Shown piece by piece: positions 1-5,625 of a stretch of DNA of 6,080 bases. The translations under genes were made by a program, and so were the position numbers. The first letter of the stretch is position 1; the number at the start of each line of letters is the position of its first letter. Origin of the DNA: an uncultured Candidatus Udaeobacter sp. (GTDB taxonomy: Bacteria > Verrucomicrobiota > Verrucomicrobiia > Chthoniobacterales > UBA10450); NCBI GenBank assembly GCA_955652245.1, contig CATPAV010000126.1, positions 1-6,080 on the forward strand, in the 5' to 3' direction. The notes under the pieces were generated by a model. The model was given only the letters and a program-made list of their open reading frames with translations, made no database searches and was not told the DNA's origin.

Positions 1-485
1 AGCAGCGAAAAAATGCCGTTCACGCATTCGCCGACGTAAACCTGCGGATTCGTCCGCTCGAATTTGAGCACGCGGTCCTGAAAATCGACGTCCTCCAGTT
101 GCGCGCGAAAAAGAATCGCGTCGATGCGATCGTCCTTCGGCCAATTGTCGATCTTTATCGCCCGCACTTTTCCGAGCAGTGCGCGCTCATACAGTGCGCG
201 TTCCGCGATTTTCGCCGTTGAATAATCGGTCAGCCGATCGTCCCACGTATGCAGTCCGGCATCGCTGCTGCGCACCGGATAATTTTCATTGCGCCACGCA
301 TAATAATCGTTCGCCAGCGTGTGCAGCGCCGCTGCCCCCATCATTTCCGATCTTCCCGCCTGGGTGATCAATGCTTTGTTCGTGACGTCGCTTCGGTTGC
401 CCGGGCTTGCCGTGCGTGCCTGCGCATCGACATCATGCCCACTCATGGCCAATATTGCGGCTGTGAACGAAATAATGAATTTCAC
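1..485 (-). CDS. DUF885-family secreted protein, N-terminal part (cut by window edge)
   Basis: This is the first 161 codons of a minus-strand gene that continues past the left edge. I chose the GTG at 485-483. It gives a lysine, then a hydrophobic stretch (FIISFTAAILAM, residues 3-14) and a likely cleavage site near VDAQA (19-23), which reads as a signal peptide, so the product is probably exported. No ATG start gives this signal. After a variable stretch, residues 56-70 (LANDYYAWRNENYP) and 115-135 (WPKDDRIDAILFRAQLEDVDF), then NPQVYVGECVNGIFSL, match my memory of the N-terminal half of DUF885 proteins. These are often metallopeptidase-like and some are annotated as dipeptidyl-peptidase-like. 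The HEXXH-type residues expected further on lie outside the window, so activity cannot be judged. There is no strong ribosome binding site. The gene is divergent from the racemase-family gene at 536, with 50 bases between starts. Confidence 0.72.
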   Translation of the reverse strand, partial: MKFIISFTAAILAMSGHDVDAQARTASPGNRSDVTNKALITQAGRSEMMGAAALHTLANDYYAWRNENYPVRSSDAGLHTWDDRLTDYSTAKIAERALYERALLGKVRAIKIDNWPKDDRIDAILFRAQLEDVDFQDRVLKFERTNPQVYVGECVNGIFSL

Positions 486-535
486 ACCTGCGATTCTAAT
501 CGCTGTCTCCCAATGAGAAAGCGTAAACGAAAGCC

Positions 536-1240
536 GTGAAGATCCTTGGAATCATCGGTGGCGTCGGACCGGAAAGCACCATCGAGTATTACCGCACGAT
601 CATCGCGCTTTACCGTGAGCGCACCGGCGACGGCAGTTACCCGCAATTCCTCATCAACAGCATCGATTTGAACAAAGTGAGGGAGTTCGTGATCGCGAAC
701 GAGCTGCAACGCCTCATCGAGACCGTCGTAGAGGAAATCGAGAAACTCGCCGGCGCCGGCGCGGACTTCGGATTGATCGCAGCAAACACGCCGCACTTGG
801 TATTCGAGCAGATCGCGGAGCGCTCATCCATTCCGCTCATCAGCATCGTCGAAGCAACATGTGGGGCCGCCAAAGTAGAGAAGCTGAAGAAGCTCGCGCT
901 CTTTGGCACCAAATTCACCATGACCGGCGAGTTCTATCCGAAGGTATTCTCACGCGAAGGCATCGCGCTCGTGCAACCCGATCACGCCGACCAGGAATAC
1001 ATTCACGACAAATACATGAACGAACTGGTCGTCGGGAACTTCCTGCTCGAAACGCGGGCAGGCTTGCTTGCGGTTGTCGATCGATTGAAAGCAAAGATCG
1101 ACATCGACGGCGTTATCCTGGCTGGGACAGAACTGCCGTTGATCCTGCGCGAACCCGAGCACCACGGCGTTCCGTTTCTTAACACGACGGCAATCCATTG
1201 CCAGGCCGCTGTAACTGAGATGTTATCCGTACCGGCGTGA
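536..1240 (+). CDS. Aspartate/glutamate racemase-family protein lacking both catalytic Cys
   Basis: The product is 234 residues, the usual length for Asp/Glu racemases (about 230). The N-terminus KILGIIGGVGPEST (2-15) is the family's phosphate/substrate-loop signature. In PLP-independent aspartate racemases two cysteines act as acid/base: one in a CNT motif and one in a GCTE motif. Here the corresponding segments are AANTPH (82-87), with Ala83 at the first position, and LAGTELP (195-201), with Gly197 at the second. The remaining cysteines (109 and 222) are not in these motifs. The fold is therefore clear, but classical two-cysteine racemisation is not expected. From memory, a subfamily with NTPH and GTELPLIL exists in Bacteroidetes-like bacteria, so this is probably an established variant and not a decayed gene. 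The start is the GTG at 536; the frame is closed by TAA at 524-526, so no longer start is possible. The stop overlaps the next gene by four bases, suggesting one transcript. Confidence 0.85.
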   Translation: MKILGIIGGVGPESTIEYYRTIIALYRERTGDGSYPQFLINSIDLNKVREFVIANELQRLIETVVEEIEKLAGAGADFGLIAANTPHLVFEQIAERSSIPLISIVEATCGAAKVEKLKKLALFGTKFTMTGEFYPKVFSREGIALVQPDHADQEYIHDKYMNELVVGNFLLETRAGLLAVVDRLKAKIDIDGVILAGTELPLILREPEHHGVPFLNTTAIHCQAAVTEMLSVPA

Positions 1241-1974
1241 TAAATGTGAAAGCGCAAATAGCTGCAATCAGCTTAATTGTTATCACTATTGCTATGACAA
1301 GCGCGCAAAAAAAGATCGATAAAGAGAAGATTCGCTACATCGCGATTGGCGATTCTTATTCGATCGGCGAAGGCGCTTCTCCTAACGAATCGTGGCCGGC
1401 GTTATTGACGCGACATCTCAATGATAAAGGTCTGCATGTCGATCTTGTCGCCAATCCGTCACGCACGGGTTGGACGACGCAGCAGGCCATCGCTCGAGAG
1501 TTACCAATCTTCGTGGAATCAAAGCCTGACTTCGCCACGCTACAGATTGGTGTGAACGATTGGGTCCAGGGAGTCGATGCGGAAACATTTCGGAAGAACT
1601 TCACCGACCTTGTCGATCGAATGCTCGCAATGCTGCGCGACAAGAACCGGCTCCTCATCGTCACCATTCCGGATTTTGGAGTTACGCCGACCGGCCCGAA
1701 ATATGCCCGCGGCCGCAACATTTCCGAAGGCATTGCCTCGTTTAACAAAATCATTACCGAAGAAGCGACAAAGCGCGGTCTGCGCGTTGTCGATGTTTTC
1801 CGGATCAGCAAAGAAATGGGCGACGAACCGTCGTTAGTCGCGGCCGATGGCTTGCATCCTTCCGCCAAAGAATACGCAGCGTGGGAAAAAGTTATTTTTA
1901 CAGCGGCGCTGGATTTGCTCAGCGCCAAATCCGCAATCCGCGACCCGCAGTCCGAAATTGAACCTGGGCGGTGA
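1237..1974 (+). CDS. Exported SGNH/GDSL-type hydrolase (lipase/esterase family)
   Basis: This 245-residue protein has an N-terminal hydrophobic segment (ISLIVITIAMTSA, about 11-23) that reads as a signal peptide. SGNH blocks follow in order: block I as IAIGDSYSIGEG (36-46) with nucleophile Ser40, block II Gly near NPSRTG (73-78), block III GVND (105-108) with Asn107, and block V DGLHPS (204-209) with Asp204 and His207. All catalytic and oxyanion-hole positions are present, so an active periplasmic or extracellular esterase/acylhydrolase is likely; the substrate cannot be read. The GTG at 1237 overlaps the racemase stop (GTGA), implying translational coupling. A second GTG at 1246 is an alternative that still keeps the signal peptide. 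The last 17 or so residues (after LDLLS) come from a heptamer repeat and from the end of the opposite-strand tRNA gene, and look like a late extension outside the domain. Confidence 0.88.
   Translation: MINVKAQIAAISLIVITIAMTSAQKKIDKEKIRYIAIGDSYSIGEGASPNESWPALLTRHLNDKGLHVDLVANPSRTGWTTQQAIARELPIFVESKPDFATLQIGVNDWVQGVDAETFRKNFTDLVDRMLAMLRDKNRLLIVTIPDFGVTPTGPKYARGRNISEGIASFNKIITEEATKRGLRVVDVFRISKEMGDEPSLVAADGLHPSAKEYAAWEKVIFTAALDLLSAKSAIRDPQSEIEPGR
1929..1956 (+). repeat. Imperfect heptamer tandem repeat inside the hydrolase 3' end
   Basis: Four consecutive 7-base units can be read: ATCCGCA, ATCCGCG, ACCCGCA, GTCCGAA. They encode the tail SAIRDPQSEIE of the SGNH hydrolase. Repeats of the ATCCGCA type, translated as SAIRNPQ strings, are something I recall from Verrucomicrobiota- and Planctomycetota-like genomes. 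The last unit ends nine bases before the tRNA-Val 3' end. Confidence 0.6.
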
Positions 1975-2036
1975 GGGTTTCGAACCCCCGACCCTCTCGG
2001 TGTAAACGAGACGCTCTACCACTGAGCTAACCGCCC
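1965..2036 (-). tRNA. tRNA-Val (anticodon UAC)
   Basis: Read on the minus strand this 72-base stretch folds into a complete cloverleaf. The acceptor stem is GGGCGGT (2036-2030) with ACCGCCC (1972-1966), followed by discriminator A at 1965. The D arm is GCTC/GAGC with loop AGTGGTA. The anticodon stem TCTCG/CGAGA holds loop TTTACAC, which places anticodon TAC at 34-36 and so reads valine GUA codons. The variable loop is five bases, and the T arm has loop TTCGAAA with one G-T pair in its stem. The terminal CCA is not encoded (GGT follows), so it must be added after transcription. The 3' end overlaps the stop of the SGNH hydrolase by 10 bases on the other strand. Confidence 0.95.
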
Positions 2037-2082
2037 ATTTTACCTATGAAATTCGCTTCGGAACCGACTGGCGAAAATTTCG

Positions 2083-2110
2083 TTTGCACACCGATTTTAT
2101 CCACTATACT
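2083..2110 (+). promoter_or_regulatory. Possible sigma70-type promoter ahead of the integrase remnant
   Basis: TATACT at 2105-2110 matches five of six bases of a -10 box. TTTGCA (2083-2088) or TTGCAC (2084-2089) would be a weak -35 box with 16 or 15 bases of spacing. Transcription would begin near 2117, only a few bases before the ATG at 2122, so the message would be almost leaderless. This is a pattern match only. Confidence 0.3.
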
Positions 2111-2121
2111 CAAGGCATCGT

Positions 2122-2331
2122 ATGGGAATACTACAGCAAGACAACAGTGCACTTCAGAAGGTCGGCGAGTGCCTTTACCGGTATGTCCCCACTGGCGGTT
2201 ATTATGCCCGCATCAAAGCGAACGGCAAGGAAATCCGCCGGAGTCGGCGCGACTCAATACTCAGAGCGCATCCCTGCTCCTGCGACTCCGCACCGTTGTC
2301 GACGCCTACTACGGTTTGTTATTCTTACTGA
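2122..2331 (+). pseudogene. Tyrosine-recombinase integrase remnant (N-terminal stub)
   Basis: The first 41 codons (2122-2244) contain CLYRYVPTGGYYARIK (17-32), then NGKEIRRS (34-41). This is the arm-binding-type N-terminal segment seen at the start of many phage/island integrases, which typically open with a short basic strand motif of the form YRY..sG.YYAR.K.nGK.iR.S. Full-length members have about 350-420 residues, with a catalytic R...HxxR...Y set in the C-terminal half. Here the resemblance stops at codon 41, a short unrelated tail (codons 42-69) follows, and no catalytic domain exists in any frame. The gene is therefore broken. It begins 85 bases from the 5' end of tRNA-Val, so it may be the scar of an integrated island. 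Its 3' end overlaps the end of the opposing secreted-protein fragment. Family assignment rests on a short motif. Confidence 0.55.
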
Positions 2332-3202
2332 GCGTCGCGGTCGCTGTATGTGTCACAGTTCCGCTGGTGCCTGAGACTGTGAAGGTATACGAGCCGCGCG
2401 CGGTTGAAGAGCTGACGTTTAGAGTCAGGGTTGAGGAGGTCGTTGCGGGATCGGGGCTGAAGCTGGCGGTCGTGCCGGAAGGAAGACCGCTTACCGAAAG
2501 TTGCACCGTCGAACTGAAGCCGCCTGTCGGATTGATAGTCACGGTATAGTTGGCTGTTCCACCTCTGCGTTTCAAGGTGACCGTTGACGGGCTGATCGAA
2601 AGCGAAAAATTAGGTGCTGGCGTCGGAGTAGGTGTAGGTGTAGGTGTTGGTGTTGGGCTACCCGCTGCTATCTTGAAACTGCCGATGCGCGTTCGCCAGT
2701 TGAAGGAGCCTGTCGTGGAATAGTATTCGTTAGTGTACCAGAAGGTGCTGTCGTCCACTGGATCAACCGTCAACGAGCTGTAATCGCCCCAGCGGTTAGA
2801 CGTGCCGGTCTGGCTGCCGGTTCCATTAAAAAGATCAGCTTCACCCTGCCCCATCGTGTTGAGTGGGTCAGTTGCAAGCCGAGCCGCGTAACGAAGCTGC
2901 GGATTGATGGCGGAACTCGACGCGCTAAAACCGAGAGCAAGGTTACCTTGCCCGTCCATCGCCGCACTACCCATCCAGCGCCAGGTTGAGTCCGGCTGAT
3001 ACGTGCTCTCCTGATAGACTGTCACGGGTCCCGCTGGTAGGTTGCGCAGCTCGAACCACCGCACAGCGGCGACGCTCCCGGCGCTTACGGAGTAGTTGCC
3101 GACCACTGATTCGTGGTCGCCGAAGTTGCGGTAGGCCAATCGAAACATCAAACGGTCACCAATGCCATCGAGGTTGCCACTGGAAGTAACTCCTGCTTGC
3201 AT
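2309..3202 (-). pseudogene. 3' part of a large secreted protein with PT linker and Ig-like domain (N-terminus lost)
   Basis: The readable part is 297 codons. Residues 11-177 (LDGIGDRLMFRLAYRNFGDH, then WRWMGSAAMD, RWGDYSSLTVDPVDD, FWYTNEYYSTTGSFNWRTRIG) resemble the C-terminal portion of large repeat-rich secreted proteins that I recall from Acidobacteriota and similar phyla, probably beta-propeller-like. A linker of six Pro-Thr pairs (183-194) follows, then an Ig-like beta-sandwich (about 198-291: NFSLSISPSTVTLKRRGGTA and LSVSGLPSGTTASFSP). Those proteins are several hundred residues longer at the N-terminus and are exported. Here the ATG at 3202 is preceded in frame by TGA 13 codons upstream, there is no signal peptide, and the homologous region begins almost at the ATG. 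I read it as a 5'-truncated gene. An AGGCGG sequence just before the ATG could allow translation of a cytoplasmic stub. Confidence 0.72.
2621..2656 (-). repeat. Hexamer repeat encoding the Pro-Thr linker
   Basis: Six tandem CCNACN hexamers (plus strand variants of GGTGTA, GGTGTT and GGAGTA) encode PTPTPTPTPTPT between the beta-rich domain and the Ig-like domain. Three central copies are near identical, so the tract may vary in copy number by slippage. Such linkers are common between domains of exported proteins. Confidence 0.85.
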
Positions 3203-3280
3203 TTCCGCCTGTCGCGTGTTTCCACTAAATCCGCGTCATGTTCCGTGCGATTGATCAAGGTGATCGTTAGATTCGGTGTC

Positions 3281-3622
3281 TTATTTCTTCTTTTTGTCCG
3301 CAGCGGCTTCCGCGGCCTGATCTTTCGGCGTTTCGGTTTTAACTGAGACGACCTTGCCAGTCTTTGCATCAACCTGCACCTCGCTGATGTCGCGTGTGCC
3401 GGGTTTCGCGATGTCGAAGGACCAGATGAGGGTGCCATGTTCACGCTCCAGCTCGCCCGACGACACTCTTCCATCCGGAACTTTCGACAGGGCAATATGC
3501 TCGGCCTCGTTCCTGGTGATTTTCGCTTCTTTCGCCAGGTGCTGCTCACTCGGCGCAGCGTCGACGTGGCACAGGAAGACAAAAGTCAGACCGACGACTG
3601 CCGAACCAAAGGTAATCCTCAT
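3281..3622 (-). CDS. Small exported PepSY-domain protein
   Basis: The product is 113 residues. The frame is open far upstream, but the ATG at 3622 is chosen because it is directly followed by a signal peptide: MRIT, hydrophobic GSAVVGLTFVFLC (6-18), and a cleavage site near VDAAPS (20-25). A GAG six bases upstream is a weak ribosome binding site. Residues 35-97 form a PepSY-like unit: ITRNEAEHIALSKVPDG (helix plus turn), then a strand pair with LIWSFDIAKPGTRDISEVQVDAKTGKVVSV, including the typical V.VDA.TGKV ending. PepSY proteins are periplasmic or membrane-linked and are thought to bind or inhibit peptidases, or to sense or bind metals in some families; no partner can be named here. The tail is Ala/Lys-rich, ending in four lysines. 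The gene looks intact although both neighbours on its strand are truncated. Confidence 0.82.
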   Translation of the reverse strand: MRITFGSAVVGLTFVFLCHVDAAPSEQHLAKEAKITRNEAEHIALSKVPDGRVSSGELEREHGTLIWSFDIAKPGTRDISEVQVDAKTGKVVSVKTETPKDQAAEAAADKKKK

Positions 3623-3744
3623 GTCTCGTTCGACACATGCCAGCGTCCGCTGTTCAGAAACATTCCGAAGGCCTGGTGCCGTATATGGGACTTTGGTCCA
3701 ATGCGTTGAGGAGCGGTTCACTGAGACTGAAAACGGTCTTAGGT

Positions 3745-3879
3745 TCAGTCCGCCGGACGCAGTGATGCCGAAACGGAAATCGAGTTGTCGCTGTAATGCT
3801 TGAGGCGACTGACGGCCCGAACCTGATCGAGCAGTTTCGGGTTGTTCAGTCTCCCCGCACCGGGTAAAATCTCGGGCAT
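3745..3879 (-). pseudogene. intI: Integron-integrase (IntI-type tyrosine recombinase) stub
   Basis: The ATG at 3879-3877 opens a frame whose first 30 codons (to 3790) read MPEILPGAGRL, then NNPKLLDQVRAVSRLKHYS. The PKLLDQVR...RLKHYS segment is what I recognise as the first SAM-like core-binding helix of integron integrases, where the next residues should be of the type RTE.AY..W...F..FH. Instead the homology stops at the serine and 14 unrelated residues lead to a stop at 3745. The remaining 280 or so residues, including the catalytic Arg/His/Tyr set and the IntI-specific extra domain, are absent, so it is inactive. Its position and direction support the call: it points away from an attI-like core at 3972 and the cassettes, exactly as intI does in integrons. 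The homologous part is short, so the identity depends strongly on context. Confidence 0.55.
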
Positions 3880-3919
3880 GACCCCCGATCTTGACCGCGC
3901 CAGAATCAAACTCAAGCGG

Positions 3920-3980
3920 ATTAGACCCAAAAAATGCGTCTTTAAATGCGCAATTATTGGGCCGAATCCTCGTTAGACGC
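3920..3980 (+). other. Candidate attI recombination site
   Basis: It lies between the start of the integrase stub and the first cassette gene. The insertion core GTTAGAC is at 3972-3978, and a near copy ATTAGAC occurs 52 bases upstream (3920-3926) in the same direction, similar to the direct repeats of known attI sites. GCGTCT (3936-3941) is also an inverted match to AGACGC (3975-3980). Unlike the attC at 4337, no L-box stem is visible, which favours attI over attC. No convincing cassette promoter was found here. Confidence 0.5.
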
Positions 3981-4325
3981 ATGAATAGTCGCCGAATCGC
4001 CATAGTTCTTTCCATTTTGCTCGCAGCCTTCGCGGGGTATTACCTGGGGCTCAGACTCACGTTGTTGAGAGAGGCTTTCCGTGACGTCGGTGATGCGCAA
4101 CGCTTCGCGGCCACAGCCATAGTTAGTGTCACCGCTCTAGATCGGCTTGAAAACGGCGACGTTAATGGAGCGAAACGCCTCCTCGCGACAAACGTTGCCA
4201 GTTACTACCACGCGAACATCAAATATGATCCATTCGCTGTTCAGCTCAAGCTTCGAGAGACGATCGAGAAGACTAGCGAGCGTTCTCCCGTACTCAAAGA
4301 GATGCTTGCTAAACCCTCGCAGTGA
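3981..4325 (+). CDS. Unknown membrane-anchored protein, first integron cassette
   Basis: I do not recognise this 114-residue protein. The ATG at 3981 is chosen because it lies two bases after the GTTAGAC core, the usual position in cassettes, and directly precedes MNSRRIAIVLSILLAAFAGYY. That is a basic start and one hydrophobic helix (about 6-22), so it is probably an inner-membrane anchor with the rest in the periplasm, or an uncleaved signal. The frame stays open upstream to 3891, but that part crosses the attI region. The soluble part is mainly helical and polar, with ALDRLENGDVNGAKRLLATNV (51-71) resembling one TPR-like helix pair, and YYHANIKYDP (73-82). There is no Shine-Dalgarno sequence, so translation may depend on read-in. 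The stop is 11 bases before the attC. No catalytic motif is visible. Confidence 0.72.
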   Translation: MNSRRIAIVLSILLAAFAGYYLGLRLTLLREAFRDVGDAQRFAATAIVSVTALDRLENGDVNGAKRLLATNVASYYHANIKYDPFAVQLKLRETIEKTSERSPVLKEMLAKPSQ

Positions 4326-4336
4326 GGTCGCGCAAT

Positions 4337-4463
4337 GCGTCTAACCAATCGCTGCAGCCAACCACTGGCCGACGTGATGACCAGCTTGAATTTATGAAAC
4401 AGATTGTCGACGTTGAGAAAGCTCGCTCCCGCCAGCAGTGGCTGAGCTTATTCTCGTTAGACG
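4337..4463 (+). other. attC recombination site (integron cassette 59-base element)
   Basis: The outer pair is GCGTCTAAC (R'', 4337-4345) and GTTAGACG (R', 4456-4463), perfect complements over eight bases and fitting RYYYAAC/GTTRRRY. The inner pair is GCTGCAGCCA (L'', 4351-4360) and TGGCTGAGC (L', 4439-4447), complementary over nine pairs with one unpaired G at 4354. This is the extrahelical base that integron integrases use to choose the strand. Unpaired spacers CAATC and TTATTCTC separate the boxes. Further in, CTGGC (4365-4369) pairs with GCCAG (4431-4435), leaving a long variable terminal loop. Total length about 127 bases lies within the known attC range. It follows the first cassette gene by 11 bases. 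Confidence 0.82.
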
Positions 4464-4464
4464 G

Positions 4465-5625
4465 ATGAAATTTCCGCTTGCCTGGCGCACGTTCGCTCTA
4501 AGTATTGCGGCACCATTCGTCCTTACGCGGGCGGTTCTCCTTATCGCTTGCTTCCTAGCGCTTACTCAGCTCGGGACAATGCGCGATAGGAAAGTCTGGG
4601 AAATTGGTCCGGACGGCGAAGTGCGGACAGTTGATCTTTCGCGTTCGCCTACCGCGCTCTCGAGCGGTCGCTATTGGATAGTGAACGTATTCTCTCGCCG
4701 GGATGCGGGGTGGTATCTGGGGATCGCAAAGCACGGCTATCATTTTGATCCGGGATTACAGTCCAATACTGCGTTCTTCCCGCTTTACCCTGCACTGATG
4801 TGGGCAGGATCCAAGCTGCTCGGCAATCGTGATGTCACGATCCTGCTCGTTGGTATCGTGATCTCGAATGTATCGCTGCTCGTTGCGCTAGTTTACCTGA
4901 ATGCGCTTGTCCGCATCGACTTTGATAAAGAGGTCGCCGGCCGAACCGTTCTCTACGTGCTCGTCTTTCCCACCACAGTCTTCTTTTCGGCTGTCTATAG
5001 CGAATCGCTGTTTTTTGCCGCAATTGTCATCGCCTTCTATTATGCACGCCACGGTAGGTGGTGGGGGGCCGGGCTGGCTGGAGCGGTCGCGACTCTGACT
5101 CGTCCTCCGGGATTTTTAATCTTCGCAGCCCTTGCGTTGGAATACCTCTACCAGCGTAATTTCCGGTGGCGGGAGATCCGTTCAGATATCGCGGCCTTGG
5201 CTCTTATCCCGCTCGCACTGACTCTCCATTTTGGTTACCTGTACTGGAGATTTGGCAATTTTTTGCTGTTCCTAGACTCACAGAAGGCTTGGGGACGGCT
5301 GGGTGGAACGCCCGTCACGGGATCTTTCCCTCGTTTTGCTGCATGTGACGTTTTCGTGGCCGTCCTAACAGTTGTCTCGATTGCGGTCGCTTGGCGCTGG
5401 CTGCGCCCAAGCTACAGATTGTATGCGACTCTGGCCTTTTTGGTGCCTTTGGCTGAGGGAACTCTGTATTCGATGGCGCGGTTTTGCGCCACTATCTTCC
5501 CCCTCTATGTCGTGCTGGCGATGGCTGGAACAAAACCGGCCTTTGACCGATATTGGCTGACCGTATCGAGCGGACTGGCGGTTCTTTTCATGGCCTTGTT
5601 TAGCCAATGGCACTATGTGGGCTAA
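4465..5625 (+). CDS. GT-C membrane glycosyltransferase, PIG-V mannosyltransferase-like
   Basis: The product is 386 residues and strongly hydrophobic, with about nine or ten membrane helices. The ATG at 4465 is chosen because it lies two bases after the attC core; an in-frame GTG at 4438 would only add residues encoded by the attC. The first periplasmic loop carries SRRDAGWYLGIAKHGY (77-92), the W/R-D-x-x-WY pattern in which Asp80 is the expected catalytic acid of GT-C enzymes, followed by NTAFFPLYPALM (101-112). FPTTVFFSAVYSESLFF (168-184), ATLTRPPGFLIF (209-220) and TLYSMARF (333-340) complete the PIG-V-type pattern. Such enzymes transfer a sugar from a polyprenyl-phosphate donor at the outer face of the inner membrane; donor and acceptor cannot be read. 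It looks intact. At nearly 1.2 kb it is large for a cassette gene, and no attC was found after it, so it may be a last, fixed cassette. Confidence 0.83.
   Translation: MKFPLAWRTFALSIAAPFVLTRAVLLIACFLALTQLGTMRDRKVWEIGPDGEVRTVDLSRSPTALSSGRYWIVNVFSRRDAGWYLGIAKHGYHFDPGLQSNTAFFPLYPALMWAGSKLLGNRDVTILLVGIVISNVSLLVALVYLNALVRIDFDKEVAGRTVLYVLVFPTTVFFSAVYSESLFFAAIVIAFYYARHGRWWGAGLAGAVATLTRPPGFLIFAALALEYLYQRNFRWREIRSDIAALALIPLALTLHFGYLYWRFGNFLLFLDSQKAWGRLGGTPVTGSFPRFAACDVFVAVLTVVSIAVAWRWLRPSYRLYATLAFLVPLAEGTLYSMARFCATIFPLYVVLAMAGTKPAFDRYWLTVSSGLAVLFMALFSQWHYVG

Larger units (their letters stand above)
3745..4464 (+). mobile_element. Integron remnant: integrase stub, attI-like region, one complete cassette with attC
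   Basis: The parts are in canonical order: truncated intI on the minus strand (3745-3879), an attI-like stretch ending in GTTAGAC (3972-3978), a cassette gene (3981-4325), an attC (4337-4463) and a new GTTAGAC core (4456-4462) with the next gene's ATG two bases beyond. With cleavage between G and TT, the first cassette would be 3973-4456, 484 bp, an ordinary cassette size. The glycosyltransferase gene at 4465 would be a second, possibly incomplete, cassette. Without a working integrase the array should be frozen unless another integrase in the genome acts on it. Confidence 0.68.

Noticed and set aside
249..539. Plus-strand open frames over the first 540 bases
   Set aside because: They are shadows of the minus-strand DUF885-type gene; their Arg/Cys/Pro-rich content is typical of wrong-frame translation.
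1356..1928. 190-codon open frame antisense to the SGNH hydrolase
   Set aside because: It is the complement of a gene with all catalytic blocks intact; the frame is Ser/Arg-rich with no domain.
2046..2549. 167-codon plus-strand frame after the tRNA
   Set aside because: Most of it is antisense to the Ig-like/PT-linker gene and it lacks a coherent protein pattern; the integrase-like motif lies in another frame.
3259..3280. GTTAGAT (3266-3272), a GTTRRRY-type core just past the PepSY stop
   Set aside because: No matching partner box or L-box stem was found on either side at attC distance; one half-site alone is expected by chance.
3354..3803. 149-codon plus-strand frame
   Set aside because: It is antisense to the PepSY gene and has no recognisable motif.
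3623..4015. Long upstream extension of the PepSY frame (to 244 residues)
   Set aside because: The signal peptide begins at the internal ATG at 3622. The extension crosses the integrase stub and attI region and has no protein-like pattern.
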